64,000 bases of DNA from Gillisella vitis (GTDB taxonomy: Bacteria > Pseudomonadota > Alphaproteobacteria > Rhizobiales > Rhizobiaceae): positions 44,129 through 108,128 of the forward strand of contig NZ_LMVL02000010.1 of NCBI RefSeq assembly GCF_001541345.2, in the 5' to 3' direction. The translations under genes and the position numbers were made by a program. Positions 51,377-61,072 of this stretch are shown here, one piece after another. Each line of letters starts with the position of its first letter. Within the stretch, counting starts at the first letter, position 1. A model generated the notes under the pieces. The model was not told the origin of the DNA. It ran no database searches and saw only the letters and a program-made list of their open reading frames with translations.

Positions 51377-51627
51377 CAGGCAACCTTCCGATCCTCCAGG
51401 ATCTGGCGCACCGTGCGTTCGATGGCCTCGATGCTGGCAAAGGATTTGCGATTGAGCAGGTGGTCTGGAAATTCGATGTCGAAGGCTTCCTCTATACCGA
51501 GCATCAGTTGCACGGAAGCAAAGGAAGACAGTCCCAGTGCGTAAAGATCGGCATCAGCCGCAATCTCTGTAACGGCAACCTGTAAGCCGCCGACTCTGCC
51601 CAGAATAGTCCGAATGGTCTCGTTCAT
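51376..51627 (-). CDS. Acyl carrier protein of the aminoacyl cassette
   Basis: This 83-residue helical carrier protein has the phosphopantetheine site at Ser35 within LGLSSFASVQL; the usual Asp before the serine is replaced by Ser, as in some specialised carriers. It would receive an amino acid from the ligase encoded two genes downstream. It is the first gene of the four-gene cassette. The ATG has GAGAGGTTG upstream. The 232 bases before it are rich in A+T and must hold the promoter. No phosphopantetheinyl transferase gene is in this window. Confidence 0.93.
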   Translation of the reverse strand: MNETIRTILGRVGGLQVAVTEIAADADLYALGLSSFASVQLMLGIEEAFDIEFPDHLLNRKSFASIEAIERTVRQILEDRKVA

Positions 51628-51859
51628 CTCAACCTCTCATAGGAAATCTGTCTGATCAGGAAGATTGAAATAGACCAGAAATCGTAAGATTAGGCTAATA
51701 TGAATATTTCAATTCTTTTGATCCTGTCCAAAATTCTAACAGAATCGTTGAGATTTCAAATCTTTAAGGTTTGTTGTTCTGGGCTTTTTTTGGTATTATC
51801 TCATCTTTCTTTAAGGTTGTATTTTTGAAGTCATCTACTTTAGATTGCGATAACCATGT

Positions 51860-52909
51860 CTACCTATCACGATAAATATGGTGATGCCCATGGAAGTCCG
51901 TGACCCGATAATGATCGCCGTCCTTGCTGATCCGGCTCGCATCGATCGGCGCCTTGCCATGGCCGCCGGGAATATCCAACACGTAAGTCGGCTGACAGAG
52001 GCCAGACAGATGCCCATGTAAGGCCGAAACGATGGCTTGGCCTTCCTCTATGCTGAGGCGGAAATGGCCGGTGCCGGGCGCCAGATCCGGGTGATGCAGG
52101 TAATAAGGCCGGATACGCATGTCGACAAAAGCCCGCATCAGCTCCGCCAACACGCCAGCATCGTCATTGACACCCTTCAGCAGCACCGTTTGACTTAAAA
52201 GTGCAAAGCCGGCTTGCAGGAGCTTTGCGCTCGCCGCCCTGGCTTCATGCGTCAGCTCACGCGGGTGGTTGGCGTGGATGGCGATATAGGTGGTCTTGCC
52301 GCTCGCCTGCAAAGCGTCGAGCAGATCCTTGTCGATACGGGCCGGATCGGCAACCGGAACACGGCTGTGAAACCGGATGATCCGGACATGATCGATGCTA
52401 CCCAATTGCTGCAAGATCGACCGCAGCCGGCGTGGCGACAGAACCAGCGGGTCGCCGCCGGTAAAGATGACCTCCCAGATCTCCTTATGGTCACGGATAT
52501 AGGCTATGGCCGCGTCTAACGCTGGACCTGAGAGCAGGCCATCGCCTTCCGGCCCGACCATTTCGCGGCGAAAACAGAAACGGCAATAGACCGGGCAGCT
52601 ATGCACCACCTTTAACAGAACTCGGTCGGGATAGCGATGGACAATACCTTCGACCGGGCTATGGGCATGGTCACCGATGGGATCGGCCCGCTCCACCGGT
52701 AGATGCTCCAATTCGCCAACCTGGGGTATGAATTGCGCGGCAATCGGGTCTTTGGGGTCGTTTGGATTGATCAAAGCCAGCATGGCGGGCGTAATGGCGA
52801 TGGCGTAGCGGGCAGCGACCGCGTCCAATTCCGTGCGGGTTTCGGCAGTAACAAGTCCGGTCTCGATCAGTTCCCCGACAGTTTTCACGGTTCTGATGGG
52901 AGCGGTCAC
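51860..52909 (-). CDS. epmB: EF-P-(R)-beta-lysine synthesis lysine 2,3-aminomutase
   Basis: This 349-residue radical SAM enzyme converts L-alpha-lysine to (R)-beta-lysine for EF-P modification. The CxxxCxxC cluster is CPVYCRFC with RREMVG after it, and PLP and Lys-binding regions follow (VIFTGGDPLVLSPRRL, YLHHPDLAPGTGHF). The family is shorter than clostridial aminomutases, as here. The start is the GTG at 52909, which overlaps the epmA stop (GTGA) and has GGCGGAG upstream. With epmA beside it and efp divergent, the whole modification pathway is encoded in 3 kb. Confidence 0.93.
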   Translation of the reverse strand: MTAPIRTVKTVGELIETGLVTAETRTELDAVAARYAIAITPAMLALINPNDPKDPIAAQFIPQVGELEHLPVERADPIGDHAHSPVEGIVHRYPDRVLLKVVHSCPVYCRFCFRREMVGPEGDGLLSGPALDAAIAYIRDHKEIWEVIFTGGDPLVLSPRRLRSILQQLGSIDHVRIIRFHSRVPVADPARIDKDLLDALQASGKTTYIAIHANHPRELTHEARAASAKLLQAGFALLSQTVLLKGVNDDAGVLAELMRAFVDMRIRPYYLHHPDLAPGTGHFRLSIEEGQAIVSALHGHLSGLCQPTYVLDIPGGHGKAPIDASRISKDGDHYRVTDFHGHHHIYRDR

Positions 52910-53979
52910 GGCTGCGGCTCCGCCACCGGCGTCCACAACACCTGCTCGATCCGCTGTGCGCCGGTCGCCAGCAGCACCAGCCGGTCGAAGCCGAGCGCGA
53001 TGCCAGAGGCTTCGGGCATGATGGCCAGTGCCTCCAGAAAATCCTCGTCGAGCGGATAGGTCTCGCCATAAACCCGTTGTTTTTCCGCCATTTCCAGCAT
53101 GAAGCGACGGCGTTGCTCCTGCGGATCGGTCAACTCGCCGAAGGCATTGGCCAGTTCGACGCCGCAGGCATAAAGTTCGAACCGTTCGGCGACGCGCGGA
53201 TCGTCGGCCGCAGGCCGGGCGAGGGCGGCTTCCGCCACGGGATAGCGGTCGAGAATGGTGGGCTGGCCAAAGCCCAGATGCGGTTCGACTTTTTCAACGA
53301 TCACCCGGCTGAACAGATCGGCCCAGCTATCGTCTTCGGCGACGCGCATGCCCCCCTGCCGTAATTGTGCGGCCAGATGGTCACGATCGGTTTCGCCACC
53401 GACAAACACGCTGCCCAAAAGATCAATGCCCGCATGGCGCTCGAAAGCATCGGCAACGCTGAGCCGCTCAAACGGGGCAAATGGATCGCAAACGCCGCCG
53501 CGAAAGGAAAATTGCCTTGTTCCGGTCGTTTCGGCGGCAAGCGCCAGGATGGCGGCGCAATCGTCCATCAGCCGCTCATAGGCTTCCCCAGCGCGATACC
53601 ACTCCAGCATGGTGAATTCCGGGTGGTGCAGGGGACCGCGCTCCCGGTTGCGGTAGACATGGGCAAAGCAGGCGATGCGGGACTCACCAGCGGCCAGCAG
53701 TTTCTTGCAGGCAAATTCCGGTGATGTATGCAGGTAAAGAGGATGCGATTGGCCATCATTGCCGATAGCGCTTGTTGCGAAGGCATGCAGATGCGCCTCA
53801 TTGCCAGGCGAGACCTGCAAGGTTGCCGTATCGACCTCCAGGATGTCGTGACGGCTGAAATAGAGCCGCAGGGCGGCCTGGATGGCATTGCGGCCAAGCA
53901 GGAAGGGGCGGCGGTCGGTATGGACCTGCGGTGTCCACCAAGGGGAGGCGGAGAGGCGCTTTTCGCTCATTCCAGTCAT
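52906..53979 (-). CDS. epmA: EF-P beta-lysine ligase
   Basis: This 357-residue enzyme is a lysyl-tRNA synthetase-like catalytic core (PoxA/GenX/YjeA) without the anticodon domain. It attaches beta-lysine to a lysine of EF-P. Class II motifs are clear: motif 2 [20 protein letters not shown] and motif 3 [12 protein letters not shown]. The start could be ATG 53979 or ATG 53970; both have modest ribosome sites. It is coupled to epmB by a four-base overlap and is divergent from efp. Confidence 0.94.
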
Positions 53980-54141
53980 TCCACTCTTAATCTTTCGTCC
54001 TTGGCCGGCAATTCGGCTGCAACACGGGCTGGCTATTTCGGCAAATTTGGGTTAGGTGCGCCCCATGCAACGTCACAGCATGTCAAAGGGGCGCAAGGTC
54101 GTCCTTTACGATGTGTGTTTGAGAGATACAAGGAATTCCGA

Positions 54142-54711
54142 ATGGTCAAGGTCATCGCCTCTTCGGTCCGCAAGGGCAATGTTCTCGAAGTCGACGGCAA
54201 GCTCTATGTCGTGCTTACCGCGCAAAACTTCCATCCCGGCAAAGGCACGCCGGTGACCCAGATCGACATGCGCCGCATCGTTGACGGCGTGAAGGTGTCT
54301 GAACGTTGGCGCACGACCGAGCAGGTGGAGCGCGCTTTCGTCGAAGACGTCAACCACCAGTTCCTCTACGAGGATGGTGAAGGCTTCCACTTCATGAATC
54401 CAGAAAACTACGATCAGATCGTCGTTGATGTCGAGACGATGGGTGACCAGAAGGCCTATCTCCAGGAAGGCATGACCTGCGTCATTTCCATGTATGAAGG
54501 TGTTGCGCTGGCGCTTGACTTGCCGCGCCATGTGACGCTGGAAATCATGGAGACCGAACCGGTCGTGAAAGGCCAGACGGCATCCTCGTCTTATAAGCCT
54601 GCAATGCTTTCCAACGGCATCCGCACCCTGGTGCCCCCGCATATCAATGCCGGAACCCGTGTTGTGATCGCCACCGAAGACAATTCCTATGTTGAGCGTG
54701 CCAAGGACTGA
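54142..54711 (+). CDS. efp: Elongation factor P
   Basis: This 189-residue three-domain translation factor rescues ribosomes stalled on proline runs. The tip of domain 1 carries Lys34 in HPGKGTP, the site that EpmA modifies with beta-lysine. The C-terminal domain contains [24 protein letters not shown] precedes the ATG at 54142; an upstream in-frame extension is not part of the family. It is divergent from epmA-epmB and ends in a strong terminator. Confidence 0.97.
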
Positions 54712-54757
54712 TGTCCGGCGGTTCGATCTGTCGTTTCTGCCTGATGTTTGATTAATG

Positions 54758-54791
54758 AAAAGCCCGGTCTCCTTTGCGAGCCGGGCTTTTT
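54758..54791 (+). terminator. Intrinsic terminator of efp
   Basis: An AAAGCCCGG stem pairs with CCGGGCTTT across a 13-base loop and is followed by further T residues, 46 bases after the efp stop. Confidence 0.85.
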
Positions 54792-54872
54792 GCTATTACG
54801 CGGCAATTTTAAAGACGCTTGCGTTCGGTGCTGCCGGCAATACGCAATGCAAACAAAATGGCCATCAATAAA

Positions 54873-54904
54873 AAACGCCCGGCGATCAGGATCGCCGGGC
54901 GTTT
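54873..54904 (-). terminator. Intrinsic terminator of the efflux operon
   Basis: A perfect 14-base-pair stem with a four-base loop lies 19 bases past the outer-membrane protein stop; a T-rich stretch follows on the minus strand. Confidence 0.85.
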
Positions 54905-54922
54905 GCATGAGAAGTCTGATGC

Positions 54923-56374
54923 TTACTTGGCTTTGGCAAGCGCAGGCGGGATATCCGCAGGCTTGACATTGGCTTCAATAGCCTGGGCCTTGCCGTTGAA
55001 ATTATAACCGCCGCCAATGGCAACATTCAGTGTCACATAGTCATTGGCCATTTGCTGGATCGATTCGGCAAGGCTGGCCTGAGCGGTGGTCAACTCACGC
55101 TGCGCATCCAGGACATCGAGCAGGGACGACGCGCCGTCCTTATAGGATGCGGTCGAAAGTTCGAGCGCTTCCTTGTAGGACTTTACATAGGCACGATTGG
55201 CTGCAACGGCGCGCGCATCGCGGTTATAAGCAGCAAGCGCGCTTTCAACGTCTTCGACGCCGTTCAGCACAGTCTGCTTCCAGGCCAGGTATTTTTCACG
55301 AGCGACCGACTGGGCATTCTTGACATTGGCGCGCAGCGTGCCGCCGTCGAATATCGGCAGGTTGAGCGATGGCCCGAATGACCAGGTATTGGCTGTGCCA
55401 TGCGTGTTGGAATGGACATAGGAAGGCGAGATCGAACCGCTGAGCGTGATGGACGGCAGCAATTGCGCCTGGGCATTGCCAATATCGTAGACGGCGGCGG
55501 CCAGATCGCGTTCTGCCTTGCGGATGTCAGGGCGGTTGCGGATCAGGTCAGCCGGAATTCCCGACAGAACCACACGACGGGCAACCGGCTGAGGTGCATG
55601 CTTCTTCAGATCGTTGATGAGCGTCGAGGCCGGAAGGCCAAGGAGTGTCGAGATATGATAGGCATTGCTATAGAAGTTGGCTTCAAAACCAGGAATATCC
55701 GCCAGCTGCGAGTTGACCAGACCTTCGGACTGGACGACATCGAGGCGCGAAGCAGCGCCGGCCTCAAGCTGTAGCTTGGTCAGTGCCAGGGTTTCGCGGC
55801 GAGACTTGACGGCTTCGTTGGCGATTGCGATGCGAGCTTGATAGTAGCGGGCGTCGATATAGGCTGTCGCCAGATCGGAAAGATAGGTCAGGCGAGATGT
55901 ATCGACGCTGGCATAGGCGGCATCGAGCGATGCAGTGGCGCTCTGCTTGGCGCGGCGATATTGACCCCAAAGATCGAGAAGCCAGGATGCGGAAAGCTCG
56001 CCTTTGGATTCCCAGGCCCGAGGCTGAGAATTATAGCCGCCATTGGTTTGGCTGCCGCTTTCGCTTGCCGTGCCTGTCAGGCTTGGCAGGCCGCCGGCAG
56101 ATGAGGTGACGACAGTCGCGCGCGCCTGCTCGATCCGTTCCAGCGCTTGCAGAACATCGAGATTCTGGTTGACGCCCTGGTTGATCAGCGTGTTGAGGCG
56201 CGCATCGTTGAATGCCGTCCACCACTGCACAGTGGTGGTGTCCTGTGCAGACTTCGTCCCGCCCTCTGTAAATTTGGCAGGAAGTGCGGTTTGTGGCGGG
56301 CTGTGCTCGGGCCCCATCACGCAACCTGACAGAAGCAGCATTGCAAAGGGCGCAGCTAAGCGTACGGAGACCAT
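54923..56374 (-). CDS. Outer membrane efflux lipoprotein (TolC/NodT family)
   Basis: This 483-residue outer-membrane channel starts with a lipoprotein signal (MVSVRLAAPFAMLLLSGC, lipid on Cys18). Two repeated coiled-coil outer membrane efflux domains follow (about 70-260 and 285-465). The segment SGIPADLIRNRPDIRKAERD is typical of OprM/NodT proteins. It forms the exit duct for the RND pump encoded just upstream (112-base gap). It is the last gene of the adaptor-pump-channel operon. Confidence 0.94.
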   Translation of the reverse strand: MVSVRLAAPFAMLLLSGCVMGPEHSPPQTALPAKFTEGGTKSAQDTTTVQWWTAFNDARLNTLINQGVNQNLDVLQALERIEQARATVVTSSAGGLPSLTGTASESGSQTNGGYNSQPRAWESKGELSASWLLDLWGQYRRAKQSATASLDAAYASVDTSRLTYLSDLATAYIDARYYQARIAIANEAVKSRRETLALTKLQLEAGAASRLDVVQSEGLVNSQLADIPGFEANFYSNAYHISTLLGLPASTLINDLKKHAPQPVARRVVLSGIPADLIRNRPDIRKAERDLAAAVYDIGNAQAQLLPSITLSGSISPSYVHSNTHGTANTWSFGPSLNLPIFDGGTLRANVKNAQSVAREKYLAWKQTVLNGVEDVESALAAYNRDARAVAANRAYVKSYKEALELSTASYKDGASSLLDVLDAQRELTTAQASLAESIQQMANDYVTLNVAIGGGYNFNGKAQAIEANVKPADIPPALAKAK

Positions 56375-56485
56375 CTATTCTATCCCTGTTTCAATCCGAA
56401 GGCGCGCCGAGCAAGCAATGGGCCGCGACCGCCACAATCTCGAAAATGCCGCGCTTTTTTTGGAGCGCGGCAACTGTTTTTTAAC

Positions 56486-59400
56486 CTATCGTTTCTGCTC
56501 TGCTTGTAACAGCTCTTCTTTGGCTTTTGCACGGTTTGAAGCGCGTCTGACAATGACAAAAAAGGATGGAACAAAGAAAATTCCGAGCAGTGTTGCAGAA
56601 AGCATACCACCGAGTACGCCGATACCGATTGCGTTCTGCGCCGCAGAGCCCGCGCCAGTGGCGATTGCCAGCGGAACGACACCAAGAATGAAGGCGAGCG
56701 ATGTCATGATGATCGGCCGAAGACGCAGTCTTGCCGCCTCCAGGGTCGCATCCATCAGGCTCAATCCGTGTTCCTGCCGCTCCTTGGCGAACTCGACGAT
56801 CAGAATGGCGTTCTTTGCCGCCAGACCGATTGTGGTGAGCAGCCCGACCTTGAAGTAGACGTCGTTGTCCTGCCCCATCAAGGTTGCTGCCGCAACGGCG
56901 CCAAGAACACCAATCGGCACGGCCATGATCACCGAGAAGGGGATCGACCAGCTTTCGTAGAGTGCCGAGAGGCATAGGAAGACGATCAACACCGACAAGG
57001 CGTAGAGCAAGGGCGCCTGCGAGCCTGACAGTCTTTCCTGATAGGAGATGCCCTGCCAGGCGACGGTGTAGCCGCCATCCATCTTGGAAACCAGCCGCTC
57101 CACTTCGTTCATGGCATCACCGGAGCTGACGCCGGGTGCCGCAGAACCGTCGAGCGAGAAGGCGGTGACAGCGTTGAAAGCCGAAATCGAAGGAAGTCCG
57201 TTGACCCATTTTGCGTCCGTGAACGATGAGAAGGGCACCATCTCACTGCTCGAATTGCGGGCATCCCAATATTTTATGTCCTCAGCCTGCATACGATACG
57301 GGGCATCGCCTTGCACATAGACCTTCTTGATCTTGTTGTTCAGCGTGAAGTCATTGACATTGGTGCCAGCGAAAATGGTCGTCAGCATTGAGTTGGCGTC
57401 GGAAATCGTTACGCCCATGGCGCTGAGCTTTTCCTGGTCGAGAACAAGCTTGACCTGACTTTCCTCATCGCGGTCGTTCGGGCGCATAGCGGTGATAAGG
57501 CCGCTGCTATTGGCCTCTGCCAGCAATTGTTTCGCGGCGATAGACAATGCTTCCGAGCCGTGGTTCCCGTTATCGACGAGATACAAGGAAAAACCACTGG
57601 AATTGCCCATGCCCTGAATGGCAGGTGGCAGAATCGGAAAGACCTGCGCTTCACGAATGGTCATGAAATAGCCCATCGCGCGTTGGACGATGGCGCCAGC
57701 GGCCATCTCCGGCTTCTTGCGCAGGTCGAAATCCTTCAGCTTGGCGAAAACCAGACCGTAGTTCTGACCACTGCCGTTGAAGCTGAAACCATTGACGGCG
57801 AAAACCGAATCGACAACGCTGCTTTCCTTGTCGAGCAGATAATCCTCAACTTTTTTCATCACTTCGCCCGTCTGTGCCGAGGTCGAACCATTCGGAAGCT
57901 GGACGATCGTCATCAGTACGCCCTGGTCTTCCTGCGGCAGGAAGGAGGAGGGCAGGCGCAGGAACAGCCAGGCGCAACCGCCGACCAATACCGCGAATAT
58001 CAACAGAAGCCGGAGTGGGCGCCTCAGCAGGTGACCAATGGACCAGACGTAGCCATTGGTCGTGCGGTCGAAATTGCGATTGAACCATGCCGCTGGTCCG
58101 GTCGTCTTCTTATGATTCTTGTCGATCGGTTTCAGTATCGTCGCGCAAAGCGCAGGTGTCAGGACGAGTGCGACAACCGCAGAAAGCAGCATCGCCGAAA
58201 TGATGGTGACTGAAAACTGACGATAGATAATGCCGGTCGAGCCACCAAAAAACGCCATGGGAACGAATACGGCCGTCAGCACCAGAGCGATGCCGATGAT
58301 GGCGCCAGTGATTTCGCCCATTGATTTCTGGGTCGCCTCCAGGGGAGGAAGACCCTCTTCGGACATAATGCGCTCGACATTTTCCACCACGACGATGGCA
58401 TCATCGACGAGAAGGCCGATGGCAAGCACCATGGCGAACATGGTCAGTGTGTTGATCGAATATCCCGTCAGCGCTAGAATGCCAAACGTACCAAGCAAAA
58501 CGACGGGCACGGCGATCATCGGAATGAATGTCGCCCGGAGGTTCTGTAGGAAGATCAACAAGACGAAGAAGACGAGGACGATGGCTTCAATCAGCGTATG
58601 AACGACCTTTTCGATCGAAAGTGATACGAAAGGCGTTGTGTCGTAAGGATAGATGATGCTGACATTCTGAGGCAATGCTGGTGCGATCTGCGCCAGCTTG
58701 GCCTTCACACGGGAGGCCGTATCGAGAGCATTCGCTCCCGTTGCAAGGTTAACCGCGAAGCCGGATGCCGCCTTACGGTTTGACCGCGACGTGGATGTAT
58801 AGCTCTCCTGGCCGATTTCAACACGGGCCACGTCGCTCAAACGGACATTGGCACCGCTGGTATCGACTTTCAAAATAATCCGCTCAAAGTCCGACACAGT
58901 GGTCAGCTGGCTCTGAGCCGTCATGGTGATATTGATCTGCTGTCCTTCGACGGATGGAAGGCCGCCGACCGAGCCAACGGAGACCTGCGTATTCTGCGCC
59001 TCTATGGCTGATGTGACATCGGCAGGGGTCAGCTGAAACTTGCGCAGCTTGAAGGGGTCGAGCCAGACGCGCATGGCAAAGGCGGAGCCGAAGGCATTTA
59101 TATTGCCGACGCCTTCCAGGCGTTTCACCTGATCTTCAATCTGGGCGGAAAAGATATCGCCGAGGTCTGCCGATGTGCGCTTGCCATCCGTGGACACAAG
59201 AGCGCCAACCAACAGAATACTGGAGGTCGATTTCGTCACTTCGATGCCGAGATTCTGCACCACGGAAGGTAATTGCGATTCCACCAGTTGCAGCTTGTTC
59301 TGGACTTGGACCTGAGCCATGTCCGGATCGATGCTGTTGTCGAAGGTCAACGTGATGGATGACGATCCAGACGTCGATGAAGAGGTCATATATGTCAGGC

Positions 59401-59620
59401 CATCCAGCCCGGTCATTCCGTCCTCAATGATCTGAGTAACGGTCTTCTTGACGGTATCGGCGCTGGCACCTGTATAGGTGGCGCTGATTTTTACGGATGG
59501 TGGTGCGATTTCTGGATATTGCGAAATCGACAGGCTGGTGATAGCCAGCCCGCCGCCCAGCATGATCACGATCGCGATCACCCAGGCGAAAATCGGTCGC
59601 CGTATGAAGAATTTTGACAT
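56486..59620 (-). CDS. RND multidrug efflux transporter (HAE1 family)
   Basis: This 1044-residue inner-membrane proton/drug antiporter has twelve membrane helices and two large periplasmic loops. The family start MSKFFIRRPIFAWVIAI and the proton-relay aspartates in AIGLLVDDAIVVVENVER are intact. Length and motifs match AcrB/MexB/BepE. AGGAATTAACTC precedes the ATG, and the adaptor gene ends 44 bases upstream. It exports drugs, plant phenolics or detergents through the TolC-type partner. Confidence 0.96.
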   Translation of the reverse strand: MSKFFIRRPIFAWVIAIVIMLGGGLAITSLSISQYPEIAPPSVKISATYTGASADTVKKTVTQIIEDGMTGLDGLTYMTSSSTSGSSSITLTFDNSIDPDMAQVQVQNKLQLVESQLPSVVQNLGIEVTKSTSSILLVGALVSTDGKRTSADLGDIFSAQIEDQVKRLEGVGNINAFGSAFAMRVWLDPFKLRKFQLTPADVTSAIEAQNTQVSVGSVGGLPSVEGQQINITMTAQSQLTTVSDFERIILKVDTSGANVRLSDVARVEIGQESYTSTSRSNRKAASGFAVNLATGANALDTASRVKAKLAQIAPALPQNVSIIYPYDTTPFVSLSIEKVVHTLIEAIVLVFFVLLIFLQNLRATFIPMIAVPVVLLGTFGILALTGYSINTLTMFAMVLAIGLLVDDAIVVVENVERIMSEEGLPPLEATQKSMGEITGAIIGIALVLTAVFVPMAFFGGSTGIIYRQFSVTIISAMLLSAVVALVLTPALCATILKPIDKNHKKTTGPAAWFNRNFDRTTNGYVWSIGHLLRRPLRLLLIFAVLVGGCAWLFLRLPSSFLPQEDQGVLMTIVQLPNGSTSAQTGEVMKKVEDYLLDKESSVVDSVFAVNGFSFNGSGQNYGLVFAKLKDFDLRKKPEMAAGAIVQRAMGYFMTIREAQVFPILPPAIQGMGNSSGFSLYLVDNGNHGSEALSIAAKQLLAEANSSGLITAMRPNDRDEESQVKLVLDQEKLSAMGVTISDANSMLTTIFAGTNVNDFTLNNKIKKVYVQGDAPYRMQAEDIKYWDARNSSSEMVPFSSFTDAKWVNGLPSISAFNAVTAFSLDGSAAPGVSSGDAMNEVERLVSKMDGGYTVAWQGISYQERLSGSQAPLLYALSVLIVFLCLSALYESWSIPFSVIMAVPIGVLGAVAAATLMGQDNDVYFKVGLLTTIGLAAKNAILIVEFAKERQEHGLSLMDATLEAARLRLRPIIMTSLAFILGVVPLAIATGAGSAAQNAIGIGVLGGMLSATLLGIFFVPSFFVIVRRASNRAKAKEELLQAEQKR

Positions 59621-59664
59621 GAGTTAATTCCTGATCACGATGTTGCAGGAGATGTCCTTTGACA

Positions 59665-60900
59665 TCATGATTTCGGTGCTTCCGTCGCAGCCTTGCCTGC
59701 TGCCGGCGCAATAACAAAGCCCTTGGAATCGATTTGAGCAGGTACTGGCTTGACGGTCGCGTTATCGGTAATCGACTGGAAGCCGTCGAGGATCAGTTGA
59801 TCGCCATCCTTGACGCCGTCATTAACTAACCAGCTATTGCCAGACAACTTGCTGCTTGGGAATGTTCGGGTTTCGACCTTGTTGTCGGAATTGACGAATT
59901 TCGCGGTCAAGTCGCCGTTCGCATTGCGGGACGCAGCACGCTGGGGAATGAGATAGCCTTCCTCCTCGCCGACGGTAATGGTGGCACGAACATACATGCC
60001 AGGCAGAATGAGGTCGTCGGGATTATCGAACAATGTGCGAACAGAAACTGTGCCGGTCGTGGTGCTGACGGCCATTTCCGACATGTCGATCTTGCCCACA
60101 TGCGGGTATTCCGTGCCATCTTCCATCGTCAGACGGATATCCGTCGTGTCGGCATCCGCGCCACCGCTGTTGCGCTTGAGGTTTCCGGCCTTGATGGCGG
60201 CGCGCAGGCGCAAGAGGTTCACGCTGGATTCGTTCAGCTTGATATAGATCGGATTGATCTGGCGGAGTGTCATCAACGAGTCCGTTTGACTGGCCGTAAC
60301 CACGTTGCCGATCGAATAATTGGTTGCCGAAGTCACGCCATCGAAAGGCGCCTTTACGGAGGTCAGATCCAGATTGATCTGCGCGGTCTGAAGAGAGGCC
60401 CGCGATTCAGACACGGATGCCTTTGCCTGGAGCAGCGTCGTTTGGGCGTCTTCATATTCTTTTTGCGATGCACCGGTATTGGCCAGACGCTCATAGCGCT
60501 GAAGATTTGCCTCCGCAGCCGGTACGCTCGCCTCGGATTTTTCCAAGGTCGCCTTGGCTTCATCCAACGAGGCCCTATAGGTATCCTCGTCGATCTTGTA
60601 GAGCAGATCGCCAGCCTTGACGAAGCTGCCCTCCTTGAAGGCGATTTCCTTGATCACGCCGCCAACCCGTGGACGAATGTCAGCGGTTTGGAAAGCTTCC
60701 GCGCGACCCGACAATATGGTCGTCAGCGGTGCGGTGGATTTTTTAATTGCAAGAACACTCACCGGGCTTGGTGGTCTTTCGCCTCCGGCCCCCCCTGGTC
60801 CTCCTGGGCCGCCGGCTTGCTTTTTCCCGTCATCGCTGCATCCGCTCAGCGCAATCGCCGCCACGAGAATAATGGATGACAGGGTGAGATGTCTGGCCAT
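59665..60900 (-). CDS. RND efflux periplasmic adaptor lipoprotein
   Basis: This 411-residue membrane fusion protein has a lipoprotein signal (lipobox LSGC, Cys21) and a Gly/Pro-rich linker with GGPGGPGGAGG. The lipoyl halves, coiled-coil hairpin (about 105-175) and beta-barrel domain follow. The motif PRVGGVIKEIAFKEGSFVKAG near residue 75 is typical of AcrA/MexA. It bridges pump and outer-membrane channel. It is the first gene of the pump operon, with a 172-base upstream gap to tetR that likely holds the promoter and operator. Confidence 0.94.
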   Translation of the reverse strand: MARHLTLSSIILVAAIALSGCSDDGKKQAGGPGGPGGAGGERPPSPVSVLAIKKSTAPLTTILSGRAEAFQTADIRPRVGGVIKEIAFKEGSFVKAGDLLYKIDEDTYRASLDEAKATLEKSEASVPAAEANLQRYERLANTGASQKEYEDAQTTLLQAKASVSESRASLQTAQINLDLTSVKAPFDGVTSATNYSIGNVVTASQTDSLMTLRQINPIYIKLNESSVNLLRLRAAIKAGNLKRNSGGADADTTDIRLTMEDGTEYPHVGKIDMSEMAVSTTTGTVSVRTLFDNPDDLILPGMYVRATITVGEEEGYLIPQRAASRNANGDLTAKFVNSDNKVETRTFPSSKLSGNSWLVNDGVKDGDQLILDGFQSITDNATVKPVPAQIDSKGFVIAPAAGKAATEAPKS

Positions 60901-61072
60901 GCGCAGATCCTAATTTCCGAGATAGTCTTGTTCTGACAGTTTCAGTAAAAGAAAATGATCACAAGACAATAAAATTCCGTAACCGCTCTATCGGCCGTTG
61001 TTTTTTGCGCGATGGCATCCAGGACACGGCTTGCCCACAAACGGCGTATATCGTGACGTAAATTAACAACCG

